The position numbers were made by a program, and so were the translations under genes. 7,807 nucleotides of DNA from Treponema sp. (GTDB lineage: Bacteria; Spirochaetota; Spirochaetia; Treponematales; Breznakiellaceae). The DNA lies in NCBI GenBank assembly GCA_031266095.1, contig JAISBR010000058.1, positions 1 to 7,807 on the forward strand. The letters are read 5' to 3'. The notes beneath the pieces are model-generated. The model was given only the letters and a program-made list of their open reading frames with translations, did no database searches and was not told the DNA's origin. Shown one piece after another: positions 1-5,197 of the stretch (the first letter of the stretch is position 1; each line of letters begins with the position of its first letter).

Positions 1-219
1 CTGGTTACCCAATGCGGCATCGCGGTCAATCCCCGGCGGCCGGAACTTAAAAAGGATCTGCTGGGGGCCGGCCTTCCGGTCATGGAGATCGGGGATCTGC
101 GGAAAATGGCGGAGGAGGCCAACGGCGTCCCGAAGAAGCTGGAACACGGGGAACGGGTGGTAGGAAAGGTTATGTACCGGGACGGGACCATCATCGACGA
201 AATATTCCAAGTTCTGTAA
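1..219 (+). CDS. citF: Citrate lyase alpha subunit (citrate CoA-transferase), C-terminal fragment
   Basis: The window opens inside this gene; the last 72 codons and the TAA stop are visible. The readable tail contains GIAVNPRRPELKKDL, then a GLPVMEIGDL stretch, GVPKK, and it ends in YRDGTIIDEIFQVL. This matches my memory of the C-terminus of CitF, where an 'AVNP.R.DL' block is followed by 'GVPK' and 'YRDGT(V/I)ID' just before the stop. CitF swaps the acetyl group on the acyl carrier protein for citrate, forming citryl-ACP, which CitE then cleaves to oxaloacetate and acetyl-ACP. The cytoplasmic complex needs CitD, found downstream, and CitE, which is not in this window and probably lies upstream. 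The next gene starts 15 nt after the stop, so the two are very likely cotranscribed. Only the tail is visible, but the downstream citD, citC and citXG support the call strongly. Confidence 0.88.
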   Translation: MVTQCGIAVNPRRPELKKDLLGAGLPVMEIGDLRKMAEEANGVPKKLEHGERVVGKVMYRDGTIIDEIFQVL

Positions 220-234
220 AAAAGGGAACGGGGT

Positions 235-1215
235 TTGGACATCATCATATTCAGCTTCAACGCGGTCGCTCCCCTGTTTTTCCCTATAATTCTGGGCTGG
301 TTTATCAAATGGCGAAAACATATTAATGAAGAGAATATCAATTTTCTTAACCGGATCTGTTTTCGCTATCTGCTTGCGTTCCACATATTCAACATCACGG
401 CAACCATTAACTTCTATGAGGAATTTGAGCCCCGTTTGATTGCTATTTGTTCCCTGGGCATCTTTCTGGTGATGATCGCCGCCTGGGCCGTCTTTTCCTT
501 CACGATTCGCGACAGGGAAAAACGCTGTGTCTTCATTGTCAGTTCTTTCAGATCAAACAACATCATCTACGCCCTCCCTATGGCGGCAAACCTTTTCGGC
601 CCGGAGGGGGTAAAAGCCGCGGCCACGCTGGCGCCGGTTACTATCATCCTTTTTAATTTCTTCTGTGTTATGACCATGGTGTATCACGCCCAGGCGAGTT
701 TGGGAGACGGGACTTCCGGCGCCGGAGCTTATGATGTGGCGGCGGCCATCCGGGGCACGGTCATTGATATTGTACGAAACCCGCTGATCGCCGGTTCCGT
801 ATTGGGCATCCTTTTTTCCCTGTCCGGCGTGGCGCTTCCCCTGTTTATGCGGAACGGGATAAACGCTGTGGCCGCTACGGGAACCCCCCTGGCCCTGATT
901 CTCCTGGGCTCCCAGATGGACTTTAAACAGCTTACCGGCAGTCTGGCGCCTGCCCTGGGAGCCTGCGCTGTCCGGCTGGTGATTGTTCCCGGTATTCTGG
1001 TGCCCCTCATGGTGGCGGCGGGGTTCCGGGGGCTGGAACTGGGCGCCCTGATGGTGGTTTTCGCTGCGCCCTGCGCGGTGACGAACCTCATCATGGCAAG
1101 GAACTACCGGATCAATCCTCCCCTTGCCGCCCAGACGGTGTACCTTTCCACCGCCCTGTCCCTGCCGACCATGTTTATCGCCATAAGTTTGCTGCGCAGC
1201 CTGGGTTTGCTCTAG
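235..1215 (+). CDS. AEC-family permease, candidate carboxylate (citrate/malate) transporter
   Basis: A 326-residue integral membrane protein, about the usual length for the auxin efflux carrier (AEC) family, which includes plant PIN proteins and bacterial malonate/malate permeases such as MdcF. It opens with a hydrophobic segment containing APLFFPIILGWFIKW and has about ten hydrophobic stretches separated by short polar loops. A longer polar loop around residues 150-180 (QASLGDGTSGAGAYD) divides it into two halves, as in this family. The second half has family-like segments: NPLIAGSVLGILFSLSG, TPLALILLGSQMDF and APCAVTNLIMARNY. The start is TTG at 235, with AAGGGA 7 nt upstream; the next in-frame Met is far inside, so a later start would remove membrane segments. 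It lies 15 nt after citF in a citrate lyase cluster, so import of citrate or exchange of a carboxylate is likely. That substrate is inferred from context only; the family call is firm. Confidence 0.82.
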   Translation: MDIIIFSFNAVAPLFFPIILGWFIKWRKHINEENINFLNRICFRYLLAFHIFNITATINFYEEFEPRLIAICSLGIFLVMIAAWAVFSFTIRDREKRCVFIVSSFRSNNIIYALPMAANLFGPEGVKAAATLAPVTIILFNFFCVMTMVYHAQASLGDGTSGAGAYDVAAAIRGTVIDIVRNPLIAGSVLGILFSLSGVALPLFMRNGINAVAATGTPLALILLGSQMDFKQLTGSLAPALGACAVRLVIVPGILVPLMVAAGFRGLELGALMVVFAAPCAVTNLIMARNYRINPPLAAQTVYLSTALSLPTMFIAISLLRSLGLL

Positions 1216-1286
1216 TGTCCGGACAGCAGGTCTCTTTCTTGACGGCCCCTTGGGCCGGCGCTATCATTAAACATGAGAAATTGAGG

Positions 1287-1315
1287 CTGTTCAAAAACTT
1301 CAGTTTTGGGAACAG
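1287..1315. repeat. Imperfect stem-loop in the leader before citD
   Basis: CTGTTC..AAAAC and GTTTT..GAACAG pair across a TTCA loop. The stem has 5 inner and 6 outer base pairs with a small A/GG bulge, and two G-U pairs can extend its base. It lies in the 150-bp gap between the permease and citD, about 50 nt before the citD ATG. No T-run follows, so it is not a standard intrinsic terminator. It could be an RNA processing or stability element that separates citD-citC-citXG expression from citF, or a copy of a dispersed genomic repeat. Two other small palindromes lie in the same gap: TGTCCGGACA at 1216-1225, directly after the permease stop, and CGGCCC-CTT-GGGCCG at 1243-1257. Confidence 0.45.
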
Positions 1316-1365
1316 TTGCTTTCGACTATTGTTAGTTCATAAAAACATATAAGGAGATTGCCCTT

Positions 1366-1638
1366 ATGGAAATTCGACAAGACAGTGTTGCCGGAACCAT
1401 GGAATCCAGCGACATTATGATACGTCTTTCGCCCGGCTCTTCGGGCATAGAGATTGATCTGCAAAGCGCCGTGGAAAAGCAGTTCGGCCAGGAGATTCGG
1501 CGGACCATTGCCGGGACGCTGGAAGCGCTGGAAGTAAAAGCTGTCCAGGTACAGGCGGTGGACAAGGGCGCCCTGGACTGCGTAATTCAGGCCCGGGTAA
1601 AAACCGCGGTGTATCGGGCTTCCGGAGACAGCTATTGA
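1366..1638 (+). CDS. citD: Citrate lyase acyl carrier protein (gamma subunit)
   Basis: A 90-residue protein, within the normal CitD range. CitD carries the 2'-(5''-phosphoribosyl)-3'-dephospho-CoA prosthetic group, and its thiol holds the acetyl and citryl groups during citrate cleavage. The attachment motif is at the N-terminus: AGTMESSDIMI, with Ser14 at the position modified in characterised CitD proteins (AGT.ESSD). The central part (IEIDLQSAVEKQFGQEIRR) and ALDCVIQARVKTAVYRA near the end also fit the family. The ATG is preceded by AAGGAG at 1351-1356, 9 nt upstream. The citC reading frame opens within the stop codon region, so the two are translationally coupled. In many bacteria the order is citC-citD-citE-citF; here citD follows citF and a permease gene, which is unusual. 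Confidence 0.95.
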   Translation: MEIRQDSVAGTMESSDIMIRLSPGSSGIEIDLQSAVEKQFGQEIRRTIAGTLEALEVKAVQVQAVDKGALDCVIQARVKTAVYRASGDSY

Positions 1639-2650
1639 ACTAAACACCGGCTTCCCCTTTCGGGGGAAAGCCCTGGAGGAACTCCGCGGTTTCCTGAAAC
1701 AAAAGGGCCTCAAATACGATGAGGGGATTGAATGCTCCATAGTTCTGCGGGAAGAAAACCGGATAATCGCCGCCGGTTCCCTGGACGGCAGGGTATTGAA
1801 ATGCATTGCCGTAGACCGGGATTTTCAGGGCGCCGGCGCCGCGGCCCGGCTCGTCACGGAGCTGGTCGCTGAAGCGGCCCGGCGGGGAAGGCATCATCTT
1901 TTTATTTTTACCAAACCGGAAAATGAGGAGCTCTTTCACGGCCTTGGGTTTTTTCCCATCGCCAAAACCGGCGACACCCTTCTCATGGAAAATAAAAAGG
2001 ATGGCATAAAAAAGTTTGTAAAAAATATTGAGGCCAACACAGCTCTTCTTTCGGGCGCCAGGGGACACGGAAATACCGGCGCAGTGGTGGTGAACTGCAA
2101 TCCCTTTTCCAGGGGCCACCGGTATTTGATTGAAACCGCGGCAAAACAATGCGCGGCGCTGTACGTTCTGGTGGTGGCGGAAAACAAAAGCGCCTTTTCC
2201 GCGGATGCGCGGATGAACATGGTCATAGCGGGAACCGCGGATCTGCCCAATGTTTTCGTCCGCTCCACCGGCCCCTATCTGGTTTCGTCGGTTACCTTCC
2301 CCGATTATTTTTTCAAGGACACGGTTTCGCCGGAACAGGTAAACACCGAGCTTGACCTCGCCATCTTCGCGGAACAATTCGCCGGGCCCCTGGGCATAGG
2401 GGTCCGGTTTGCGGGGACCGAACCCTTCGATCCGGTTACGCTGCAATACAACCGGCAGATGGCGGAGATCCTGCCCCGGTATCGCATAGACTTTGTTGAA
2501 ATCCCCCGGATGGAAAGCGGCGGCTCCGCGATCAGCGCGGGCCGGATTCGGAAGCTGCTCCGGGAAGGGAACCTGGAGGCGGCGCGGGAACTGGCTCCGC
2601 CCACAACGGTGGAATATTTATGCGCCGTGGATTGGGAGAGGGAAGGGTGA
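1634..2650 (+). CDS. citC: [Citrate (pro-3S)-lyase] ligase, probable ATT start
   Basis: CitC uses ATP and acetate to acetylate the thiol of the CitD prosthetic group, turning inactive lyase into its active form. From ATT at 1634 the protein has 338 residues, close to the 350 or so of E. coli CitC. Residues 1-125 form a GNAT-like domain with LKCIAVDRDFQGAGAAA at 55-71 (Q/RxxGxG/A type). A nucleotidyltransferase domain follows with NPFSRGHRYLI (156-166), GTADLPNVFV, TEPFD (262-266) and ISAGRIRKLL near residue 300, the equivalent of the family's ISASxVRxLL. No ATG, GTG or TTG lies in frame between a stop at 1598 and TTG at 1796. Starting at that TTG would delete 54 conserved-looking residues (including FRGKALEELRGFL and IVLREENRIIAAGSL). 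ATT at 1634 has GGAG 6 nt upstream (1624-1627) and overlaps the citD stop (ATTGA), so it is the best start. Function is firm; the exact start codon is inferred. Confidence 0.93.
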   Translation: MELNTGFPFRGKALEELRGFLKQKGLKYDEGIECSIVLREENRIIAAGSLDGRVLKCIAVDRDFQGAGAAARLVTELVAEAARRGRHHLFIFTKPENEELFHGLGFFPIAKTGDTLLMENKKDGIKKFVKNIEANTALLSGARGHGNTGAVVVNCNPFSRGHRYLIETAAKQCAALYVLVVAENKSAFSADARMNMVIAGTADLPNVFVRSTGPYLVSSVTFPDYFFKDTVSPEQVNTELDLAIFAEQFAGPLGIGVRFAGTEPFDPVTLQYNRQMAEILPRYRIDFVEIPRMESGGSAISAGRIRKLLREGNLEAARELAPPTTVEYLCAVDWEREG

Positions 2651-4035
2651 GGAGCGGGGAGCGGGAGGAATTGTTTGCGGGGTGTCCGGCGGCGGGGTTG
2701 GAGGAAGTCCTGGCGGAACGGGAAGACCGGGCCCGGAGGCAGGGGGAATTGCTGCGGCGCTTCGGAACGCCGCTGTTGTGCCTGACCTTAAACATACCGG
2801 GGCCGCATAAAAATTTCCCTTGGGCCCGGCGTTGTTTTGGGGAAGGGATGGGGGCGCTCAAACGCGGCCTTGAGGCGGAGAACATAGGGATCCTGCATGA
2901 AGAAGCCGCTGAAGGCCCGGCGGGGTATAGGGGGTTCGTCGCCGCCGCCGCGGAGGGTTTGGCCCTCAAAACCCTGGCCCTTCGTATTGAAGAAACCCAC
3001 CCCCTGGGACGGCTTTTTGACCTTGACGTGCTGGACGGGGAGGGGAAAATTAGCCGGACCGTTCTGGGGGCCGAAGAGCGGAAATGCCTGGTCTGCGGCG
3101 GCGGCGCCTTTGCCTGCGGCCGCAGCCGGGCCCACACGGTGGAGGAACTTATCGAAGCCGTGATAAAAATCATGGAGCATTTTTTCCGGGAACATCTGGG
3201 AGCCATTGTTTCAGGCGCCGTTCTGGGCGCCCTGATGGGGGAAGTGGCGGCGACCCCCAAACCGGGACTGGTGGACCGGGCCAACAACGGCGCCCACCGG
3301 GACATGGATTTTTTTACCTTTATTGATTCCACCGCGGCCATCCTCCCCTATTTCCGGGACTGCGGCATTGCGGGGTTTGGGGACCCTTCCGATCCTGAGG
3401 AACTGTTCAATTCCCTGCGCTTCACGGGAAAAGTCGCCGAGCTTGACATGCGGAACGCCACGGGGGGCGCCAACACCCACCGGGGCCTTATTTTTTCCCT
3501 GGGCGTTCTGTGCGCCGCCTTTGGCCGGCTCTATCGCCGGGACGAAAAACCCGGCCTGGAAGACACCCTGGAACTGTGCCGCCGTATGACCGCCCGTCTG
3601 CAGGAAGATTTTTCCCGGGCCGGCGCCCCAGGGGAGGCCCTTTCCCACGGCGAAGCCCTGTATAGGCGCCACGGCGTCCAGGGCATCCGGGGAGAAGTTT
3701 CCCGGGGCTTTCCCACGGTACGGGACAGCGCCTATCCCGCCCTTCTCAGCCTGCTTGAGGAGGGACACAGCCTCAACGACGCTGGGGTGGCCGTCTTTTT
3801 GCGCCTCCTGGCCGAAACAGAGGACACCAACATCGTCCACCGTTCGGATCTCAGGGAACTGCGGCGGATTCAGGGGGAAACTTCCGCCTTTCTCGCCACC
3901 CGGCCCTCCATGGAGGAGCTGCGGAAAAAAGCCGGGGAATTGGACGGGGAGTTTATCCGGCGCAACATCAGCCCCGGAGGCTCGGCGGATCTTTTAGCGG
4001 TAACCCTGTTCCTGTGGCGGCTGTTCCGCCGGTAA
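2647..4035 (+). CDS. citXG: CitX-CitG fusion: apo-citrate lyase phosphoribosyl-dephospho-CoA transferase and triphosphoribosyl-dephospho-CoA synthase
   Basis: A bifunctional enzyme that makes and attaches the citrate lyase prosthetic group. The N-terminal CitX part (about residues 1-178) has LCLTLNIPGPHKN, ETHPLGRLFDLDV (GRLFDLD at 121-127) and RKCLVCGG (C147, C150) followed by GRSRAHTVEEL, all typical of CitX, which transfers the group to Ser14 of CitD. The C-terminal CitG part (from about 180) has GAVLGALMGEVAATPKPG, then LVDRANNGAHRDMDFFTF and ATGGANTHRG. CitG condenses dephospho-CoA with ATP to give 2'-(5''-triphosphoribosyl)-3'-dephospho-CoA. E. coli has separate citX and citG; Haemophilus influenzae has a CitXG fusion. 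I chose GTG at 2647, which overlaps the citC TGA (GTGA) and has the purine-rich GAGAGGGAAG just upstream, giving 462 residues. An in-frame ATG at 2620 would add nine Arg/Gly-rich residues that do not look conserved. Confidence 0.94.
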   Translation: MRSGEREELFAGCPAAGLEEVLAEREDRARRQGELLRRFGTPLLCLTLNIPGPHKNFPWARRCFGEGMGALKRGLEAENIGILHEEAAEGPAGYRGFVAAAAEGLALKTLALRIEETHPLGRLFDLDVLDGEGKISRTVLGAEERKCLVCGGGAFACGRSRAHTVEELIEAVIKIMEHFFREHLGAIVSGAVLGALMGEVAATPKPGLVDRANNGAHRDMDFFTFIDSTAAILPYFRDCGIAGFGDPSDPEELFNSLRFTGKVAELDMRNATGGANTHRGLIFSLGVLCAAFGRLYRRDEKPGLEDTLELCRRMTARLQEDFSRAGAPGEALSHGEALYRRHGVQGIRGEVSRGFPTVRDSAYPALLSLLEEGHSLNDAGVAVFLRLLAETEDTNIVHRSDLRELRRIQGETSAFLATRPSMEELRKKAGELDGEFIRRNISPGGSADLLAVTLFLWRLFRR

Positions 4036-4045
4036 GGGGGCGGAA
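4024..4045. terminator. Possible bidirectional hairpin between convergent genes
   Basis: TTCCGCC (4024-4030) and GGCGGAA (4039-4045) form a perfect 7-bp stem with an 8-nt loop that includes the citXG stop codon. The 25 bp between the convergent stops hold no better terminator. No T-run follows on either strand, so efficiency is doubtful; it may only block readthrough partly or protect mRNA ends. Confidence 0.35.
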
Positions 4046-4060
4046 ATTATGGACACAGCG

Positions 4061-4417
4061 TCAATATAAAAGCCAATATTTATCAAAAACGGCGTTAACC
4101 CACTCAAGTATAATCGGCACAGACCCATCGGCAGGCACCCCGATAGCCTCGGCAGCCTCGGCGGAAAGGTCCACAATCCGGTCAACAGAAACGGAAATCC
4201 GGTGCGTAATGGTGGCGTACACCTCCTTCTCATTTTCCGTGTTGGTCACCTTGACGAGGGAGCCTATGGGCAGCGTGTGATGGGCCGCAGTGCTGCCTTC
4301 GGAGCCCAGAGTTCCTGTAGCCGCCCCCCGTTGCCTGAAATACCGGATATGAGCCTGAGCCGCGCAGAGGGTCGTCAAGATCGTCCCCCATAGCAGCAGC
4401 ATTGCCATTCGCTTCAT
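4061..4417 (-). CDS. Small exported RlpA-like double-psi beta-barrel protein
   Basis: A 118-residue protein. The N-terminus MKRMAMLLLWGTILTTL is a signal peptide with a likely signal peptidase I site after CAAQA (residue 22). The Cys at 18 has no proper lipobox around it, so a lipoprotein is unlikely. The mature part resembles the RlpA double-psi beta-barrel: TAAHHTLPIGSLVKVTN (43-59), then RIVDLSAEAAEAIG (80-93). RlpA proteins are septal peptidoglycan-binding proteins; Pseudomonas RlpA is a lytic transglycosylase acting on naked glycan strands. Here the usual NDRGP block reads THRIS (71-75), so the family's conserved Asp is a His, and the region before TAAH is shortened. The protein lacks a SPOR domain. 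It may therefore be a non-catalytic binder or a diverged hydrolase acting in the periplasm. The strong RBS AGGGAGGGG lies about 8 nt before the ATG. It follows the XRE gene on the same strand after a 174-bp gap and probably has its own promoter. Confidence 0.78.
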   Translation of the reverse strand: MKRMAMLLLWGTILTTLCAAQAHIRYFRQRGAATGTLGSEGSTAAHHTLPIGSLVKVTNTENEKEVYATITHRISVSVDRIVDLSAEAAEAIGVPADGSVPIILEWVNAVFDKYWLLY

Positions 4418-4495
4418 GCCTCATCCCCTCCCTTTAGTATCGGATGTTGCTTCCCGTGCCGTAATTATTTGTGTATTACCATTTTTTATCGGTTA

Positions 4496-4523
4496 ATTTT
4501 ACGGCTTTTTATATGTTTGTCTA
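4496..4523 (-). promoter_or_regulatory. Candidate sigma70-type promoter for the RlpA-like gene
   Basis: Read on the minus strand, TAGACA (4518-4523) and TAAAAT (4496-4501) each match the -35 and -10 consensus at 5 of 6 bases and are separated by 16 nt. The region is AT-rich compared with its surroundings and lies in the 174-bp gap between the XRE gene and the RlpA-like gene. A transcript would start about 70 nt before the ATG at 4417. This is a motif reading only. Confidence 0.4.
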
Positions 4524-4591
4524 TGGAATCCCAGGTCCGTGAAATGGCCGCAGAACCGGCGGGAAAATAGTCCGCTCAATTCAAACTTATC

Positions 4592-4915
4592 CTAAACCTG
4601 GTATTTCCTGAAAACCGTTTCAAGGGCGTCGTCCAGATATTTACGGATATCCTGGGAGAATTGGCCTATGGTGGACAGGGACTCTTCGGAAACGTCCTTT
4701 TCCAGCCTGAAGAGCAGGGAAACCGGCACGTCAAGGGCTTTGGCGAGATTAGCCAGGGTATCGGGGGAGGGCCATTTGTTGCCCCGTTCTATGTCGCTCA
4801 GAAAGGTAAGGGAAATATGCGCCTTTTCCGCCAGTTCGGCCTGGGAAAACCTCCGAAGGGACCGGTATACTTTGAGGTTTTTCCCGAGCGCGTCCCGTAA
4901 TTCATCTCCCCCCAT
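4592..4915 (-). CDS. XRE/Cro-family helix-turn-helix transcriptional regulator
   Basis: A DNA-binding protein of 107 residues from the chosen start. The helix-turn-helix spans about residues 11-70: LGKNLKVYRSLRRFSQAELA, then KAHISLTFLSDIERGNKWPS, then LANLAKALDVPVSLLF. This is the classic XRE pattern of SQ.ELA, a recognition helix ending in IERG, and P...L..LA.AL.V. The C-terminal 35 residues (EESLSTIGQFSQDIRKYLDD onward) are charged and helical and show no known ligand domain; they may serve dimerisation. I prefer the ATG at 4913-4915 because AAAGGA lies just upstream. An ATG nine codons earlier (4940-4942) has only a weak RBS. The gene is divergent from the lipoprotein gene at 5198, and the shared region is rich in repeated pentamers, so control of itself or of that gene is plausible. 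The target is inferred from context. Confidence 0.9.
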   Translation of the reverse strand: MGGDELRDALGKNLKVYRSLRRFSQAELAEKAHISLTFLSDIERGNKWPSPDTLANLAKALDVPVSLLFRLEKDVSEESLSTIGQFSQDIRKYLDDALETVFRKYQV

Positions 4916-4935
4916 GGTTGTCCTTTGTTGAAATT

Positions 4936-5072
4936 TTGCCATCTATCGGCATTAGTTGCCAACATTCATTTGATTGTATAAGGCAAATCTATTGGATTGG
5001 TGAGCGGGCGGGGTCCCGCTCTTTTTGCCCTACGGGTCTTGACCGGCCCGGCAATCGTGTCCGGGGCTTGCC
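4936..5072. promoter_or_regulatory. Cluster of six TTGCC/GGCAA pentamers in the divergent regulatory region
   Basis: TTGCC occurs at 4936-4940, 4956-4960, 5025-5029 and 5068-5072, and its complement GGCAA at 4982-4986 and 5050-5054. A GGCA at 4948-4951 forms short inverted repeats with the first two copies. CGGCAA at 5049-5054 and TTGCCG at 5068-5073 form a 6-bp inverted repeat with a 13-nt spacer. Such clusters are typical of operator regions, and the adjacent XRE gene offers a natural binder. Overlapping weak -10-like sequences lie at 4977-4982 on + (TATAAG, with TTGCCA 15 nt before it) and 4973-4978 on - (TACAAT, toward the XRE gene). Spacing between the pentamers is irregular, so the operator reading is tentative. 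Confidence 0.35.
5002..5026 (+). terminator. Intrinsic terminator with no recognised gene upstream on its strand
   Basis: GAGCGGG (5002-5008), the loop CGGGGT and CCCGCTC (5015-5021) form a perfect 7-bp GC-rich stem followed directly by TTTTT (5022-5026). This is a textbook rho-independent terminator for + strand transcription. The only neighbour on its upstream side is the minus-strand XRE gene, so it would end either a short leader or small RNA begun between about 4985 and 5000, or antisense transcription through the XRE gene. It also shields the lipoprotein promoter at 5106 from readthrough. Confidence 0.75.
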
Positions 5073-5105
5073 GCTGGAGTATTGTGGAATTTTATGGTTT
5101 TTATA

Positions 5106-5134
5106 TTGACTAAATCTCATAGATTGTATATGAT
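5106..5134 (+). promoter_or_regulatory. Sigma70-type promoter of the lipoprotein gene
   Basis: TTGACT (5106-5111) and TATGAT (5129-5134) each match consensus at 5 of 6 bases with the ideal 17-nt spacing, in a locally AT-rich stretch. Transcription would begin near 5141, leaving a leader of about 57 nt that ends in AGGAGG (5187-5192), 5 nt before the ATG at 5198. The position directly after an upstream terminator supports it. Confidence 0.65.
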
Positions 5135-5151
5135 AATTCTATTGAATCTAT
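5113..5151. promoter_or_regulatory. Operator-like AATCT inverted repeats inside the lipoprotein promoter
   Basis: AATCT-CAT-AGATT (5113-5125) is a perfect inverted repeat in the spacer between the -35 and -10 boxes. ATAGATT at 5119-5125 also pairs with AATCTAT at 5145-5151, just past the predicted start site. A further AATCTAT lies at 4986-4992. The placement over the promoter suits a repressor site. The binder is unknown; the XRE protein next door is one candidate. Confidence 0.35.
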
Positions 5152-5197
5152 ATTCCCCAGATTTTTAGGCGGAATACATCAAATTTAGGAGGGAGTT

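Noticed and set aside
1243..1257. Intrinsic terminator after the permease gene
   Set aside because: The 6-bp stem has a 3-nt loop but no T-run follows, so a terminator is not supported.
1640..2446. Long minus-strand open frame opposite citC
   Set aside because: A shadow of GC-rich citC coding; its residues (Gly, Arg, Pro rich) match no family and no RBS was seen.
2620..2646. ATG at 2620 as the citXG start
   Set aside because: It adds nine Arg/Gly-rich residues that lie inside the end of citC. The GTG at 2647 has a purine-rich RBS and a 4-nt overlap.
1796..2650. citC starting at TTG 1796 (284 residues)
   Set aside because: It would remove the first 54 residues of the N-terminal GNAT-like domain, and the upstream frame is clearly coding. 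ATT 1634 with a good Shine-Dalgarno is preferred.
2532..3840. Minus-strand open frames opposite citXG
   Set aside because: Antisense shadows of a well-supported CitX-CitG reading frame, with low-complexity Arg/Ser/Pro composition.
4943..5109. Possible small + strand gene in the divergent region
   Set aside because: The frame runs through the terminator hairpin and the pentamer cluster and has no RBS.
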